A stretch of DNA of 64,000 nt from Pseudomonas koreensis (lineage in GTDB: Bacteria; Pseudomonadota; Gammaproteobacteria; Pseudomonadales; Pseudomonadaceae): contig NZ_JALJWP010000001.1 of assembly GCF_024169245.1 (NCBI RefSeq), positions 2,171,501-2,235,500 of the forward strand. The letters run 5' to 3'. A program made the position numbers and the translations under genes. Below the pieces are notes generated by a model. The model did not search any database and was not told the origin of the DNA. It saw only the letters and a list, made by a program, of their open reading frames with translations. Shown here piece by piece: positions 12,815 to 23,025 of the stretch; within the stretch, counting starts at the first letter, position 1, and the number at the start of each line of letters is the position of its first letter.

Positions 12815-14296
12815 ATGAGCAAAGAAGTACTGCTGGTTGTTGAGTCGGTATCCAATGAAAAGGGTGTACCGGCAAGCGTAATTTTTGAAGCGCTGGAGCT
12901 GGCTCTGGCCACTGCTACCAAAAAGCGTTTTGAAGACGAAGTGGACCTGCGTGTGGAAATCAACCGCCACACCGGTTCCTACGAAACCTTCCGTCGCTGG
13001 ACGGTCGTCGAAGAGAATGATCTCGACGATCCGGCCATCGAGACCTGGCCAAGCAAGGTTGCCGAAACGCATCCTGGCGCCAAGGTCGGTGACGTCGTCG
13101 AAGAGAAAATCGAATCCATCGAGTTCGGCCGCATCGCTGCACAGACTGCCAAGCAGGTCATCGTGCAGAAAGTTCGCGAAGCCGAGCGCGCTCAAGTGGT
13201 CGACGCCTATCGCGAGCGCCTGGGAGAAATCATCTCCGGCACCGTGAAAAAAGTCACCCGCGACAACGTGATCGTCGATCTGGGCAACAACGCTGAAGCG
13301 TTGCTGGCCCGCGAAGACATCATTTCTCGCGAAACCTTCCGTGTCGGCGTGCGTCTGCGTGCGCTGCTCAAGGAAATCCGCACCGAGAACCGCGGCCCGC
13401 AGCTGATCCTGTCGCGTACCGCGCCGGAAATGCTGATCGAGCTGTTCCGTATCGAAGTGCCGGAAATTGCTGAGGGCCTCATCGAGGTCATGGCCGCCTC
13501 CCGTGATCCGGGTTCGCGTGCCAAGATCGCCGTCCGCTCCAAGGACAAGCGCATTGATCCACAAGGTGCCTGCATCGGTATGCGCGGTTCGCGTGTCCAG
13601 GCGGTGTCGGGTGAGTTGGGCGGCGAGCGTGTTGATATCGTGCTGTGGGACGACAACCCGGCCCAGTTCGTGATCAACGCCATGTCCCCGGCCGAGGTTG
13701 CGGCAATTATCGTTGACGAAGATGCCCATGCAATGGACATCGCCGTTGGCGCAGACAATCTGGCTCAGGCCATCGGTCGTGGTGGTCAGAACGTGCGTCT
13801 GGCCAGCCAATTGACTGGCTGGACCCTGAACGTGATGACCGAATCGGACATCCAGGCTAAGCAGCAAGCAGAAACCGGCGACATCCTGCGCAACTTCATC
13901 GACGAGCTGGAAGTCGACGAAGAACTGGCTCAGGTGCTGGTAGATGAAGGCTTCACCAGCCTGGAAGAGATTGCCTACGTACCGGTGGAGGAAATGCTCA
14001 ACATCGACGGCTTTGACGAGGAAATCGTCAACGAGCTTCGTGCTCGCGCCAAGGATCGCTTGTTGACCAAAGCCATCGCTACTGAGGAAAAGCTGGCAGA
14101 CGCCCATCCGGCCGAAGACCTGCTCTCGCTTGAGGGTATGGACAAGGATTTGGCGATGGAACTGGCGGTGCGCGGCGTAATTACCCGCGAAGACCTGGCC
14201 GAGCAGTCTATTGACGACCTGCTCGACATCGACGGCATTGACGATGATCGTGCCGGCAAGTTGATCATGGCCGCCCGAGCCCACTGGTTCGAGTAA
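12815..14296 (+). CDS. nusA: Transcription termination/antitermination factor NusA
   Basis: RNA polymerase-binding factor for pausing, termination and antitermination. 493 residues from ATG 12815 ([12 protein letters not shown]), preceded by AGGCGAGG. Domain order: N-terminal polymerase-binding domain (1-130), S1 domain (from [20 protein letters not shown]), KH1 and KH2 (segments [20 protein letters not shown] and [17 protein letters not shown]), then two C-terminal acidic helix-hairpin-helix repeats (about 360-420 and 430-493). An upstream in-frame ATG at 12794 has no better ribosome site. Confidence 0.97.
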   Translation: MSKEVLLVVESVSNEKGVPASVIFEALELALATATKKRFEDEVDLRVEINRHTGSYETFRRWTVVEENDLDDPAIETWPSKVAETHPGAKVGDVVEEKIESIEFGRIAAQTAKQVIVQKVREAERAQVVDAYRERLGEIISGTVKKVTRDNVIVDLGNNAEALLAREDIISRETFRVGVRLRALLKEIRTENRGPQLILSRTAPEMLIELFRIEVPEIAEGLIEVMAASRDPGSRAKIAVRSKDKRIDPQGACIGMRGSRVQAVSGELGGERVDIVLWDDNPAQFVINAMSPAEVAAIIVDEDAHAMDIAVGADNLAQAIGRGGQNVRLASQLTGWTLNVMTESDIQAKQQAETGDILRNFIDELEVDEELAQVLVDEGFTSLEEIAYVPVEEMLNIDGFDEEIVNELRARAKDRLLTKAIATEEKLADAHPAEDLLSLEGMDKDLAMELAVRGVITREDLAEQSIDDLLDIDGIDDDRAGKLIMAARAHWFE

Positions 14297-14323
14297 TTAG
14301 GCGCGGCCTGAGGAGAGAAGTGC

Positions 14324-16855
14324 ATGACGCAAGTCACGGTGAAACAACTGGCCGATGAGGTCAAAACACCGGTAGAGCGCCTGTTGCAGCAGATGCGTGA
14401 GGCAGGTCTGCCGCACACCGCCGCCGACGAAAATGTGACTGACAGTGAGAAGCAATCCCTGCTGACTCACTTGAAGAGCAGTCACAAGGCGAAAGTGGAA
14501 GAACCACGCAAGATCACGCTGCAGCGTAAAACCACCAGCACCCTGCGTGTGGCTGGTAGCAAGAGCATCAGCGTTGAAGTTCGCAAGAAGAAAGTTTTCG
14601 TACAGCGCAGCCCGGAAGAAATCGAAGCCGAGCGCAAGCGTGAACTGGATGAGCGTCGCGCAGTAGAAAATGCTGCCCGTCAGAAGGCTGAAGAAGAAGC
14701 CAAGCAACGCGCCGAAGAAGAAGCGCGTCGCCAGCCTGCTGCTGCGCAAACCGCTGCCAGCGATGCCGTTGCGGCACCGGCAGCCGCTGCCGAACCTGTT
14801 CGTGAAAGCGCACCGGTGGTGGCTGCTGCTCCTGCTCCATCGGCTGACGTTCGCAACAAGCAGAACGAACAGCGCCGTCCGGACAAGCCACGTGCCGATG
14901 ACAACAATCGTCGCAGCGGCGGCGGTGATGGCGAGCGCAAAAACGCTCCGCATCGCGCATCGGTCAAGGAAAAAGCTCCGGCGCCACGTGTCGCGCCACG
15001 CACTACCGACGAAGAAAGCGATGGCTTCCGTCGTGGTGGTCGCGGCAAGGCCAAGCTGAAGAAGCGCAACGCCCACGGTTTCCAGAGCCCGACCGGCCCT
15101 GTCGTGCGTGACGTGCAGATCGGCGAGACCATCACGGTTGGCGATCTGGCCAACCAGATGTCGGTCAAGGCTGCTGAAATCATCAAGTTCATGTTCAAAC
15201 TGGGTACCCCAGCGACCATCAACCAGGTGCTTGATCAGGAAACTGCTCAACTGGTAGCCGAAGAACTGGGCCACAAAGTGACCCTGGTCAGCGACACCGC
15301 CCTGGAAGATTCCCTGGCCGAGTCCCTGAAGTTTGAAGGTGAGTCGTTCTCCCGTGCACCAGTCGTGACCGTAATGGGCCATGTTGACCACGGTAAGACT
15401 TCCCTGCTCGACTACATCCGTCGTGCCAAGGTAGCTGCTGGCGAAGCCGGCGGTATCACCCAGCACATCGGTGCATACCACGTTGAGACTGATCGCGGTA
15501 TGGTCACTTTCCTCGACACCCCGGGTCACGCTGCGTTTACCGCAATGCGTGCCCGTGGTGCCAAGGCGACCGACATCGTGATCCTTGTGGTTGCAGCGGA
15601 CGACGGCGTGATGCCGCAAACCATCGAAGCCGTTCAGCATGCTCAGGCAGCTGGCGTACCGCTGGTGGTTGCAGTGAACAAGATCGACAAGCCGGGCGCC
15701 GATCTCGATCGCATCCGCAGCGAACTGTCAGTTCACGGCGTGACTTCCGAAGACTGGGGTGGCGACACGCCATTCGTACCGGTTTCGGCGAAGATGGGTA
15801 CTGGCGTGGACGAGCTGCTTGAAGCCGTTCTGCTGCAGGCCGAAGTTCTCGAACTGAAAGCTACTCCGTCGGCTCCGGGCCGTGGTGTGGTGGTTGAATC
15901 GCGTCTCGACAAGGGTCGTGGCCCGGTGGCAACCGTGCTGGTTCAGGACGGTACTCTGCGTCAAGGCGACATGGTCCTGGTCGGTTCGAACTACGGCCGC
16001 GTACGTGCCATGCTCGACGAGAACGGCAAGCCAATCAAGGAAGCCGGTCCATCCATCCCTGTCGAGATCCTCGGCCTGGACGGTACCCCGGACGCTGGCG
16101 ACGAGATGAGCGTGGTTGCCGACGAGAAGAAAGCCCGTGAAGTGGCTCTGTTCCGTCAAGGCAAGTTCCGCGAAGTCAAACTGGCTCGCGCTCACGCCGG
16201 CAAGCTGGAAAACATCTTCGAAAACATGGGTCAGGCCGAGAAGAAGACGCTCAACATCGTCCTCAAGTCCGACGTCCGTGGTTCGCTGGAAGCGTTGAAC
16301 GGTGCCTTGAATGGCCTGGGCAACGACGAAGTACAAGTGCGCGTCGTGGGTGGCGGTGTCGGTGGTATCACCGAATCCGACGCCAACCTGGCACTGGCTT
16401 CCAACGCTGTACTGTTCGGCTTCAACGTGCGTGCCGATGCTGGCGCTCGCAAGATCGTCGAGCAGGAAGGTCTGGATATGCGTTACTACAACGTGATCTA
16501 CGACATCATCGAAGACGTCAAGAAAGCCCTGACCGGCATGCTCGGCAGCGATGTTCGCGAGAACATCCTGGGTGTGGCCGAAGTGCGTGACGTGTTCCGT
16601 TCGCCGAAGTTTGGCGCGATCGCCGGTTGCATGGTGATCGAAGGTGTCGTGCACCGTAACCGTCCGATCCGTGTACTGCGTGAAGACATCGTTATCTTCG
16701 AAGGCGAGCTGGAATCCCTGCGCCGCTTCAAGGATGACGCTTCCGAAGTACGTGCCGGCATGGAATGCGGTATCGGCGTGAAGAGCTACAACGACGTCAA
16801 AGTCGGCGACAAGATCGAAGTCTTCGAGAAGGTTCAGGTTGCTCGCAGCCTCTGA
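14324..16855 (+). CDS. infB: Translation initiation factor IF-2
   Basis: GTPase that places initiator tRNA on the 30S subunit and drives subunit joining. 843 residues. The N-terminal 300 residues are a short IF2_N domain followed by a highly charged, Ala/Glu/Arg-rich linker. The G domain starts near residue 345 with G1 [12 protein letters not shown]3 DTPGHAAF, G4 NKIDKPGAD and G5 SAKMGTG. Domains II-IV follow. It is 27 bases after nusA. The charged linker gives long spurious open frames on the other strand. Confidence 0.98.
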   Translation: MTQVTVKQLADEVKTPVERLLQQMREAGLPHTAADENVTDSEKQSLLTHLKSSHKAKVEEPRKITLQRKTTSTLRVAGSKSISVEVRKKKVFVQRSPEEIEAERKRELDERRAVENAARQKAEEEAKQRAEEEARRQPAAAQTAASDAVAAPAAAAEPVRESAPVVAAAPAPSADVRNKQNEQRRPDKPRADDNNRRSGGGDGERKNAPHRASVKEKAPAPRVAPRTTDEESDGFRRGGRGKAKLKKRNAHGFQSPTGPVVRDVQIGETITVGDLANQMSVKAAEIIKFMFKLGTPATINQVLDQETAQLVAEELGHKVTLVSDTALEDSLAESLKFEGESFSRAPVVTVMGHVDHGKTSLLDYIRRAKVAAGEAGGITQHIGAYHVETDRGMVTFLDTPGHAAFTAMRARGAKATDIVILVVAADDGVMPQTIEAVQHAQAAGVPLVVAVNKIDKPGADLDRIRSELSVHGVTSEDWGGDTPFVPVSAKMGTGVDELLEAVLLQAEVLELKATPSAPGRGVVVESRLDKGRGPVATVLVQDGTLRQGDMVLVGSNYGRVRAMLDENGKPIKEAGPSIPVEILGLDGTPDAGDEMSVVADEKKAREVALFRQGKFREVKLARAHAGKLENIFENMGQAEKKTLNIVLKSDVRGSLEALNGALNGLGNDEVQVRVVGGGVGGITESDANLALASNAVLFGFNVRADAGARKIVEQEGLDMRYYNVIYDIIEDVKKALTGMLGSDVRENILGVAEVRDVFRSPKFGAIAGCMVIEGVVHRNRPIRVLREDIVIFEGELESLRRFKDDASEVRAGMECGIGVKSYNDVKVGDKIEVFEKVQVARSL

Positions 16856-16926
16856 CTCGCGCACTTCAAGGGCCACGATGGGCCGTAGCATACAAATGCA
16901 CGGCCCAGCGTCCGGACTCTAAACGC

Positions 16927-16963
16927 AACGCCCGGTCTGGCTTTTGTCAGGCCGGGCGTTTGC
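16927..16963 (+). other. Hairpin between infB and rbfA
   Basis: AACGCCCGGTCTGG ... CAGGCCGGGCGTT (16927-16960), followed by only three T including the last base of the stem. It looks like a weak terminator or attenuator allowing readthrough into rbfA. Confidence 0.5.
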
Positions 16964-17014
16964 CGCTTTCAGACCTTGCGGGTTTCACCGCTGGGCAGTA
17001 ACAGGTAACAAATC

Positions 17015-17416
17015 ATGGCAAAAGAATACAGCCGTACCCAACGTATCGGCGATCAGATGCAGCGCGAGCTGGCGCAACTGATCCGTCGCGAAGTCAAAGA
17101 CCCGCGCGTCGGCCTGGTCACCATCACCGCTGTGGAAGTGTCCCGTGACGTCGGTCATGCGAAGATTTTCATCACCGTGATGGGCCAGGACAACGCTGAA
17201 GACATCGCGCAAAGCATCAAGGTGCTCAATGCCGCCGCAGGTTTCCTGCGTATGCAATTGGCCCGCGAAATGAAGCTGCGCAGCGTGCCGCAATTGCACT
17301 TCCACTACGACGAATCCGTCGTGCGTGGTGCGCACCTGTCGGCACTGATCGAGCGCGCCGTGGCTGAAGACAATCAGCACGTTGCCGCTCCAGCACCTGA
17401 AGACACCAAGGAGTAA
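17015..17416 (+). CDS. rbfA: 30S ribosome-binding factor RbfA
   Basis: Cold-adaptation factor that acts late in 16S rRNA and 30S maturation. 133 residues forming a KH-like fold, seen from [19 protein letters not shown] through [20 protein letters not shown] to the helix [10 protein letters not shown]. The short C-terminal tail is Ala/Pro-rich. It ends 4 bases before the truB start codon. Confidence 0.97.
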   Translation: MAKEYSRTQRIGDQMQRELAQLIRREVKDPRVGLVTITAVEVSRDVGHAKIFITVMGQDNAEDIAQSIKVLNAAAGFLRMQLAREMKLRSVPQLHFHYDESVVRGAHLSALIERAVAEDNQHVAAPAPEDTKE

Positions 17417-17420
17417 TTCG

Positions 17421-18338
17421 GTGGCTCAGGTCAAACGTATCCGTCGTAACGTCAGCGGCATCATCCTGCTCGACAAGCCGTTGGGTTTCACTTCCAACGC
17501 CGCGTTGCAGAAGGTGCGCTGGCTGCTCAATGCCGAGAAGGCCGGCCACACCGGCAGCCTCGACCCGCTGGCCACCGGCGTGTTGCCGCTGTGCTTCGGC
17601 GAGGCGACCAAGTTCTCGCAGTACCTGCTCGATTCCGACAAGGGCTATGAAACCCTGGCGCAACTGGGCAAGACCACCACCACGGCCGATGCCGAAGGCG
17701 AGGTTTTGCAGGAGCGTCCGGTGACCGTTGGTCGCGCCGATGTCGAAGCGGTTCTGCCGAAATTTCGTGGGCAAATCAGTCAGATACCGCCGATGTACTC
17801 GGCACTCAAGCGTGATGGCCAGCCGCTGTACAAACTGGCACGTGCAGGCGAAGTAGTGGAGCGCGAACCGCGTTCTGTTACTATTGCGCGCTTGGAATTG
17901 CTGGCCTTCGAAGGCGATACTGCGCGGCTTGCGGTGGACTGCAGCAAGGGCACCTATATTCGTACCCTGGTGGAGGATATCGGTGAGCAACTCGGTTGTG
18001 GTGCGTACGTCGCAGAATTGCGTCGGACCCAGGCCGGGCCTTTCACCCTCGCGCAGACCGTGACCCTCGAAGAGCTGGAAGCGGTACATGCCGAAGGCGG
18101 CAATGAAGCGGTCGACCGCTTCCTGATGCCATCGGACAGCGGCCTGCAGGATTGGCCGTTGCTGCACTTCTCGGAAGCGAGCGCGTTCTACTGGCTCAAC
18201 GGCCAGCCGGTACGTGCCCCGGATGCACCGAAGTTCGGCATGGTACGAGTACAGGATCACAATGGTCGCTTCATCGGTATCGGTGAAGTGAGCGAAGACG
18301 CGCGCATCGCGCCGCGTCGCTTGATTCGGTCAGAATGA
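17421..18338 (+). CDS. truB: tRNA pseudouridine(55) synthase TruB
   Basis: Makes pseudouridine 55 in the T loop of nearly all tRNAs. 305 residues from GTG 17421, 4 bases after rbfA and preceded by AAGGAG; a longer frame from 17382 overlaps rbfA and is rejected. Catalytic Asp48 lies in [16 protein letters not shown], and the N-terminal motif DKPLGFTSN is present. A C-terminal PUA-like domain begins after about residue 250. Confidence 0.97.
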   Translation: MAQVKRIRRNVSGIILLDKPLGFTSNAALQKVRWLLNAEKAGHTGSLDPLATGVLPLCFGEATKFSQYLLDSDKGYETLAQLGKTTTTADAEGEVLQERPVTVGRADVEAVLPKFRGQISQIPPMYSALKRDGQPLYKLARAGEVVEREPRSVTIARLELLAFEGDTARLAVDCSKGTYIRTLVEDIGEQLGCGAYVAELRRTQAGPFTLAQTVTLEELEAVHAEGGNEAVDRFLMPSDSGLQDWPLLHFSEASAFYWLNGQPVRAPDAPKFGMVRVQDHNGRFIGIGEVSEDARIAPRRLIRSE

Positions 18339-18480
18339 CCGGAACCGGTCTGCGTAAGCGGGCCGGCGAGTGTGGCTGTTAACAGGCATGGTCACTACTC
18401 ATTTATAGATACAGGGATTTGTCCCTGGCCTGTTGAAGCTGTTTCCCTGAAACAGTTTCCTGATAAGGAAGGATTGCCTC

Positions 18481-18750
18481 ATGGCTCTCGACGTTCAAGA
18501 AAAAGCTCAAATCGTTGCTGACTACCAGCAAGCTGTTGGTGACACTGGTTCGCCAGAAGTGCAGGTTGCACTGCTGACCGCCAACATCAACAAACTGCAA
18601 GGTCACTTCAAGGCCAACGGTAAAGATCACCACTCCCGTCGTGGTCTGATCCGCATGGTTAACCAGCGTCGCAAGCTGCTGGACTACCTGAAAGGCAAGG
18701 ACGTAAGCCGGTACGCCGCGCTGATCGCTCGCCTGGGTCTGCGTCGCTAA
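18481..18750 (+). CDS. rpsO: 30S ribosomal protein S15
   Basis: Primary 16S rRNA-binding protein of the 30S platform. 89 residues, including the conserved [17 protein letters not shown] and [21 protein letters not shown] strong GATAAGGAAGGA ribosome site precedes ATG 18481. The 142-base leader after truB holds two small hairpins, CAGGGA TTTG TCCCTG and CTGTTTC CCT GAAACAG. They could hold the promoter and the S15 autoregulatory structure known in E. coli; the latter is inference. Confidence 0.98.
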   Translation: MALDVQEKAQIVADYQQAVGDTGSPEVQVALLTANINKLQGHFKANGKDHHSRRGLIRMVNQRRKLLDYLKGKDVSRYAALIARLGLRR

Positions 18751-18786
18751 TCAGCGATTGCGCTATGAGGTTGGTGGTCTGTCGGG

Positions 18787-18808
18787 CGTCAGCGGTTTTC
18801 CGCTGACG
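18787..18808 (+). other. rpsO-pnp intergenic hairpin
   Basis: Perfect 9-bp stem CGTCAGCGG / CCGCTGACG with a TTTT loop, in the middle of the 204-base gap between rpsO and pnp. In E. coli this gap holds an attenuator and an RNase III processing site through which PNPase controls its own mRNA. Equivalent use here is inferred from position. Confidence 0.5.
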
Positions 18809-18954
18809 TCTTGCAGGCTCCCAGCCTCAAGTTTTATCTGCAGCATGGCTTTACCTGTAACACCCGGACAATTGCCATCGGGCCGATTCCCGAGATTGCC
18901 CAAGAATTCGCAAGAAACCGTTTCCCCCAAGAGCCACAAAGAAGGTAGGACACC

Positions 18955-21060
18955 GTGAACCCGGTAATCAAAAAATTCCAGTTCGGTCAATCGACCGTTA
19001 CCCTCGAGACAGGCCGTATCGCCCGTCAGGCCTCCGGCGCAGTATTGGTCACCGTTGACGACGACGTCAGCGTGTTGGTGACTGTCGTCGGTGCAAAGCA
19101 AGCCGATCCGGGCAAGGGCTTCTTCCCTCTGTCCGTTCACTACCAGGAAAAGACTTACGCTGCCGGTAAGATCCCTGGCGGTTTCTTCAAGCGTGAAGGC
19201 CGTCCCTCCGAGAAAGAAACCCTGACTTCCCGACTGATCGACCGTCCGATCCGTCCGCTGTTCCCAGAAGGCTTCATGAACGAAGTGCAGGTTGTCTGCA
19301 CCGTCGTTTCCACCAGCAAGAAGACCGATCCGGACATCGCTGCGATGATCGGTACCTCGGCGGCCCTGGCCATTTCCGGCATTCCGTTCGACGGCCCGAT
19401 CGGCGCCGCTCGCGTGGCGTTCCACGAAAGCACCGGCTACCTGCTGAACCCGACTTACGAACAGCAGGCCGCTTCGAGCCTGGACATGGTCGTTGCCGGT
19501 ACTTCCGACGCCGTGCTGATGGTTGAATCCGAAGCCAAAGAGCTGACCGAAGACCAGATGCTGGGCGCGGTACTGTTCGCTCACGACGAATTCCAGGTTG
19601 TGATCAACGCTGTAAAAGAACTGGCTGCCGAAGCCGCCAAGCCAACCTGGAACTGGGCTCCACAGCCTGAAGCCACCGAGCTGCTGGGCGCGATCCGTGC
19701 CGAGTTCGGCGAAGCGATCTCCCAGGCTTACACCATCACCATCAAGGCCGACCGCTACGCGCGTCTGGGCGAGTTGCGTGACCAGGTGGTTGCCAAGCTG
19801 TCCGGTGAAGAAGGCCAGCCTAGCGCTGCTGAAGTCAAAGCGGCCTTCGGCGAAATCGAATACCGCACCGTTCGCGAAAACATCGTCAACGGCAAGCCTC
19901 GTATCGACGGTCGCGACACCCGCACCGTACGTCCGCTGAACATCGAAGTCGGCGTTCTGCCGAAGACTCACGGTTCGGCGCTGTTCACCCGTGGCGAAAC
20001 CCAGGCACTGGTTGTGGCAACACTGGGCACCGCCCGTGACGCGCAGCTGCTGGACACCCTGGAAGGCGAAAAGAAAGACCCGTTCATGCTGCACTACAAC
20101 TTCCCGCCGTTCTCGGTCGGCGAGTGTGGTCGCATGGGTGGCGCCGGTCGTCGCGAAATCGGTCACGGCCGTCTGGCCCGTCGTTCGGTTTCGGCCATGC
20201 TGCCAGCCGCTGACGTGTTCCCGTACACCATCCGCGTAGTGTCGGAAATTACCGAATCCAACGGTTCGAGCTCGATGGCTTCCGTGTGCGGCGCTTCCCT
20301 CGCACTGATGGATGCTGGTGTGCCGATGAAAGCACCGGTGGCCGGTATCGCCATGGGTCTGGTTAAAGAAGGCGAGAAGTTCGCCGTCCTGACCGACATC
20401 CTCGGCGACGAAGATCACCTGGGCGACATGGACTTCAAGGTAGCCGGTACCGCCAAAGGCGTTACCGCGCTGCAGATGGACATCAAGATCAAGGGCATCA
20501 CCGAAGAGATCATGGAAATCGCTCTGGGCCAGGCCCTTGAAGCGCGCCTGAACATCCTCGGCCAGATGAACCAGATCATTGGCCAGTCGCGTACCGAACT
20601 GTCGGCCAACGCTCCGACCATGATCGCGATGAAGATCGACACCGACAAGATCCGTGACGTTATCGGTAAAGGTGGCGCGACCATCCGTGCGATCTGCGAA
20701 GAAACCAAGGCTTCGATCGATATCGAAGACGACGGCTCGATCAAGATCTTCGGCGAAACCAAGGATGCCGCAGAAGCAGCGCGTCAGCGCGTTCTGAGCA
20801 TCACTGCAGAAGCCGAGATCGGCAAGATCTACGTCGGCAAGGTTGAGCGCATCGTCGACTTCGGCGCGTTCGTCAACATCCTGCCGGGCAAGGACGGTCT
20901 GGTGCACATCTCGATGCTGAGCGACGCTCGCGTAGAGAAAGTCACCGACATCCTCAAAGAAGGCCAGGAAGTCGAAGTGCTGGTACTGGACGTGGACAAC
21001 CGCGGCCGTATCAAGCTGTCCATCAAAGACGTGGCAGCTGCCAAGGCTTCGGGCGTTTAA
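18955..21060 (+). CDS. pnp: Polyribonucleotide nucleotidyltransferase (PNPase)
   Basis: 3'-to-5' phosphorolytic exoribonuclease of the RNA degradosome. 701 residues from GTG 18955 with GAAGGTAGGA just upstream. Order: first RNase PH domain (about 10-230), helical domain, second RNase PH domain (about 325-545, including [14 protein letters not shown]), KH domain ([16 protein letters not shown], near residue 568) and S1 domain (from [18 protein letters not shown]). No C-terminal truncation. Confidence 0.98.
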   Translation: MNPVIKKFQFGQSTVTLETGRIARQASGAVLVTVDDDVSVLVTVVGAKQADPGKGFFPLSVHYQEKTYAAGKIPGGFFKREGRPSEKETLTSRLIDRPIRPLFPEGFMNEVQVVCTVVSTSKKTDPDIAAMIGTSAALAISGIPFDGPIGAARVAFHESTGYLLNPTYEQQAASSLDMVVAGTSDAVLMVESEAKELTEDQMLGAVLFAHDEFQVVINAVKELAAEAAKPTWNWAPQPEATELLGAIRAEFGEAISQAYTITIKADRYARLGELRDQVVAKLSGEEGQPSAAEVKAAFGEIEYRTVRENIVNGKPRIDGRDTRTVRPLNIEVGVLPKTHGSALFTRGETQALVVATLGTARDAQLLDTLEGEKKDPFMLHYNFPPFSVGECGRMGGAGRREIGHGRLARRSVSAMLPAADVFPYTIRVVSEITESNGSSSMASVCGASLALMDAGVPMKAPVAGIAMGLVKEGEKFAVLTDILGDEDHLGDMDFKVAGTAKGVTALQMDIKIKGITEEIMEIALGQALEARLNILGQMNQIIGQSRTELSANAPTMIAMKIDTDKIRDVIGKGGATIRAICEETKASIDIEDDGSIKIFGETKDAAEAARQRVLSITAEAEIGKIYVGKVERIVDFGAFVNILPGKDGLVHISMLSDARVEKVTDILKEGQEVEVLVLDVDNRGRIKLSIKDVAAAKASGV

Positions 21061-21088
21061 TCAGCCCAAGGTTTTAGCGCAATGAAGA

Positions 21089-21124
21089 TGCCCCCGCCGT
21101 GAAAACGGCGGGGGCATTTTTTTG
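21089..21124 (+). terminator. Intrinsic terminator of pnp
   Basis: TGCCCCCGCCGT GAAA ACGGCGGGGGCA (21089-21116), followed by eight T. It ends the rimP-to-pnp operon. Confidence 0.9.
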
Positions 21125-21134
21125 CCTTGAATAA

Positions 21135-21226
21135 AGAGCAAAAGATCGCAGCCTGCGGCAGCTCCTACAGAAGCGGTTTGATAATCCGATCATGTGGGAG
21201 CTGCCGCAGGCTGCGATCTTTGCTTT
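21135..21226. repeat. REP doublet (GGAGCTGCCGCAGGCTGCGATC family)
   Basis: Two REP arms in inverted orientation, AGATCGCAGCCTGCGGCAGCTCCTAC at 21143-21168 and its near-exact reverse complement at 21194-21221. Each arm contains its own small palindrome. It is typical of fluorescent pseudomonads. The right arm runs into the region just upstream of tRNA-Thr. Confidence 0.85.
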
Positions 21227-21256
21227 TGTGAAAACCGGTGCTAGGTTTAGCCCACC

Positions 21257-21332
21257 GCCCGTGTAGCTCAGCCGGTAGAGCAGCGCACTCGTAACGCGAA
21301 GGTCGCAGGTTCGATTCCTGTCTCGGGCACCA
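21257..21332 (+). tRNA. tRNA-Thr(CGT)
   Basis: 76 bases with encoded CCA, anticodon loop CTCGTAA (anticodon CGT), D arm AGCTCAGCCGGTAGAGC and T arm GCAGG TTCGATT CCTGT. In the acceptor stem GCCCGTG faces CTCGGGC, leaving an apparent T-T mismatch at pair 6-67. A weak promoter (TTGCTT, 16 bases, TAGGTT) may overlap the end of the preceding REP arm. Confidence 0.93.
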
Positions 21333-21561
21333 TCTCCTCATCGCGTCACGTCGTTTAATGTTCCGCAGGTCAGCTTTTTGTGCAAGAGATGTAAAGACCC
21401 GTGTAATTCGTCATGCAAACGTCCTATATTCGGTGCGTGCATGAGCATTGCTTAGCAGTTTTCAGATGATCCCGAATGGTTCCGAAGGCCGGCCAGTCCG
21501 CGTCAGAGAGATCCTTGATGATCCAGATCCATCCTCCATTCTCAAGATCAGCGAGAACCCC

Positions 21562-21861
21562 ATGACTGAATTGACCCAAGAGCAACGCCACGAACAAGCG
21601 CTGGAAAAATACCTTCTGGATGTGCCGGACCTGAAGGAAGAGATCAAGGACCTGAGTCCCGATGATCAGAAAGACCAGATCCAGTGGGCCTTCGAAGACG
21701 AAGCCGAAGCGCAGGGCTTGCAGCCGTGGGAGCTGACCCTCAAGTACACGAGCACGCCGGAGGAGTTCGAGGCGCAGCGCCTCGTGCTGCACAAGGAAGC
21801 GGCTGAAGTCTTGGGTGTCGAGTGGGACGAGTACTGCGAGATGAATAATCTGGTGGTCTGA
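21562..21861 (+). CDS. DUF6388-type small acidic protein
   Basis: 99 residues from ATG 21562 (MTELTQEQRHEQALEKYLLD). The frame can be extended to 21448, but the N-terminal extension is not protein-like. Strongly acidic, with predicted helices and the segments QIQWAFEDEAEAQGLQPWEL and EAAEVLGVEWDEYCEMNNL. I recognise it as the DUF6388 type found in pseudomonads; its function is unknown. It ends at a terminator shared with the converging nadC. Confidence 0.8.
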   Translation: MTELTQEQRHEQALEKYLLDVPDLKEEIKDLSPDDQKDQIQWAFEDEAEAQGLQPWELTLKYTSTPEEFEAQRLVLHKEAAEVLGVEWDEYCEMNNLVV

Positions 21862-21867
21862 AACAGA

Positions 21868-21898
21868 AACGCCAGCCTCAACAGGCTGGCGTTTTTTC
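21868..21898. terminator. Convergent terminator between the DUF6388 gene and nadC
   Basis: ACGCCAGCCT CAAC AGGCTGGCGT (21869-21892) followed by TTTTTT on the + strand. On the - strand the stem is followed by TTTCTGTTTC, so it may also serve nadC. Confidence 0.85.
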
Positions 21899-21910
21899 TT
21901 GCGCGAATGC

Positions 21911-22759
21911 TCAGAGGCTCAAGCGCATCGACAGATCCACCGCTTTGACATCCTTGGTCATCGCGCCGATGGAAATGTAATCCACGCCCGTTTCGGCGAT
22001 CGGCAGCAGCGTGCTTTCGTTGATGCCGCCGCTGGCTTCCAGTTTCGCTTTGCCGGCGGTCAGGCGTACCGCTTCGCGCATGTCGTCCAGGCTCAGTTCG
22101 TCGAGCATGATGATGTCGGCGCCGGCTTCCAGCGCTTGCTTCAATTCCTCAAGACTTTCCACTTCGATTTCCACCGGTTTGCCCGGGGCGATCTTGTGCG
22201 CGGCGGCCACGGCTTCGGCGATGCCACCGCTGGCGGCAATGTGGTTTTCCTTGATCAGGAAGGCGTCGTACAGACCGATCCGGTGGTTGTGGCAGCCGCC
22301 GCAGGTCACCGCGTATTTCTGCGCCAGGCGCAGGCCGGGCAAGGTCTTGCGGGTGTCGAGCAACTTGACCTGCGTTTCGCCGACGAAGTCCGCCATGTAC
22401 TGCGCGCGCGTCGCCACGCCAGACAGCAACTGCAGGAAGTTCAACGCGCTGCGTTCACCCGTCAGCAATGAGCGAGCCGGGCCTTCCAAGTGAAACAGCG
22501 GCTGATTGGCTTTGACCCGCTGGCCGTCGACCACTTGCCAATGCACCGCCACACGCGGATCGAGCTGGCGAAACACCGCATCGACCCACGCGGTGCCGCA
22601 GATGACGGCGTCGTCACGGGTGATGATGGTGGCTTTGGCCAGGCGTTCGGCCGGGATCAGTTGCGCGGTGATGTCGCCGCTGCCGACGTCTTCGAGCAAC
22701 GCACGGCGCACGTTGTTTTCGATTTCGGCGGTCAGATCGGCGAGACGTAGATTCAGCAT
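21911..22759 (-). CDS. nadC: Nicotinate-nucleotide pyrophosphorylase (carboxylating)
   Basis: Quinolinate phosphoribosyltransferase, the step from quinolinate to nicotinate mononucleotide in NAD synthesis. 282 residues from ATG 22759 (MLNLRLADL), preceded by GGAG. It has an N-terminal alpha/beta sandwich and a C-terminal barrel. Substrate-binding segments include [18 protein letters not shown] and [20 protein letters not shown]. The DELSLDDM and SGGIN motifs are present. As in P. aeruginosa it lies near ampD/ampE, divergent from the DUF1631 gene. Confidence 0.97.
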   Translation of the reverse strand: MLNLRLADLTAEIENNVRRALLEDVGSGDITAQLIPAERLAKATIITRDDAVICGTAWVDAVFRQLDPRVAVHWQVVDGQRVKANQPLFHLEGPARSLLTGERSALNFLQLLSGVATRAQYMADFVGETQVKLLDTRKTLPGLRLAQKYAVTCGGCHNHRIGLYDAFLIKENHIAASGGIAEAVAAAHKIAPGKPVEIEVESLEELKQALEAGADIIMLDELSLDDMREAVRLTAGKAKLEASGGINESTLLPIAETGVDYISIGAMTKDVKAVDLSMRLSL

Positions 22760-22786
22760 AACGGACTCCACAAACAAAGTGGTTCG

Positions 22787-22816
22787 ATTATAGGGGCAGG
22801 GCGCGAGCCAACCCAA
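22787..22816 (-). promoter_or_regulatory. Candidate nadC promoter
   Basis: On the - strand TTGGGT (22811-22816), an 18-base spacer and a perfect TATAAT (22787-22792), about 28 bases upstream of the nadC ATG. Confidence 0.5.
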
Positions 22817-23025
22817 GGCGAGAACGCGCGCGCCTGACGCATCTGGTCGATTTTCCTGACCTGAGTGCCCGGCGCGTGGCGTATAGGGGAAACCCTGAGG
22901 CCTATAGCATCGTCGCCATCTTTTACCAGATAATCCGCCTTGTATTTGACGTCATGGCTTTGACGAACGACTCCGCTGGAGCAGTGTCAAAGCGACGAAC
23001 CGAATCACCGTTCCAGGAGGCTTGG

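Noticed and set aside
18763..20907. 714-codon - strand frame across pnp
   Set aside because: In register with pnp, same codon-usage effect.
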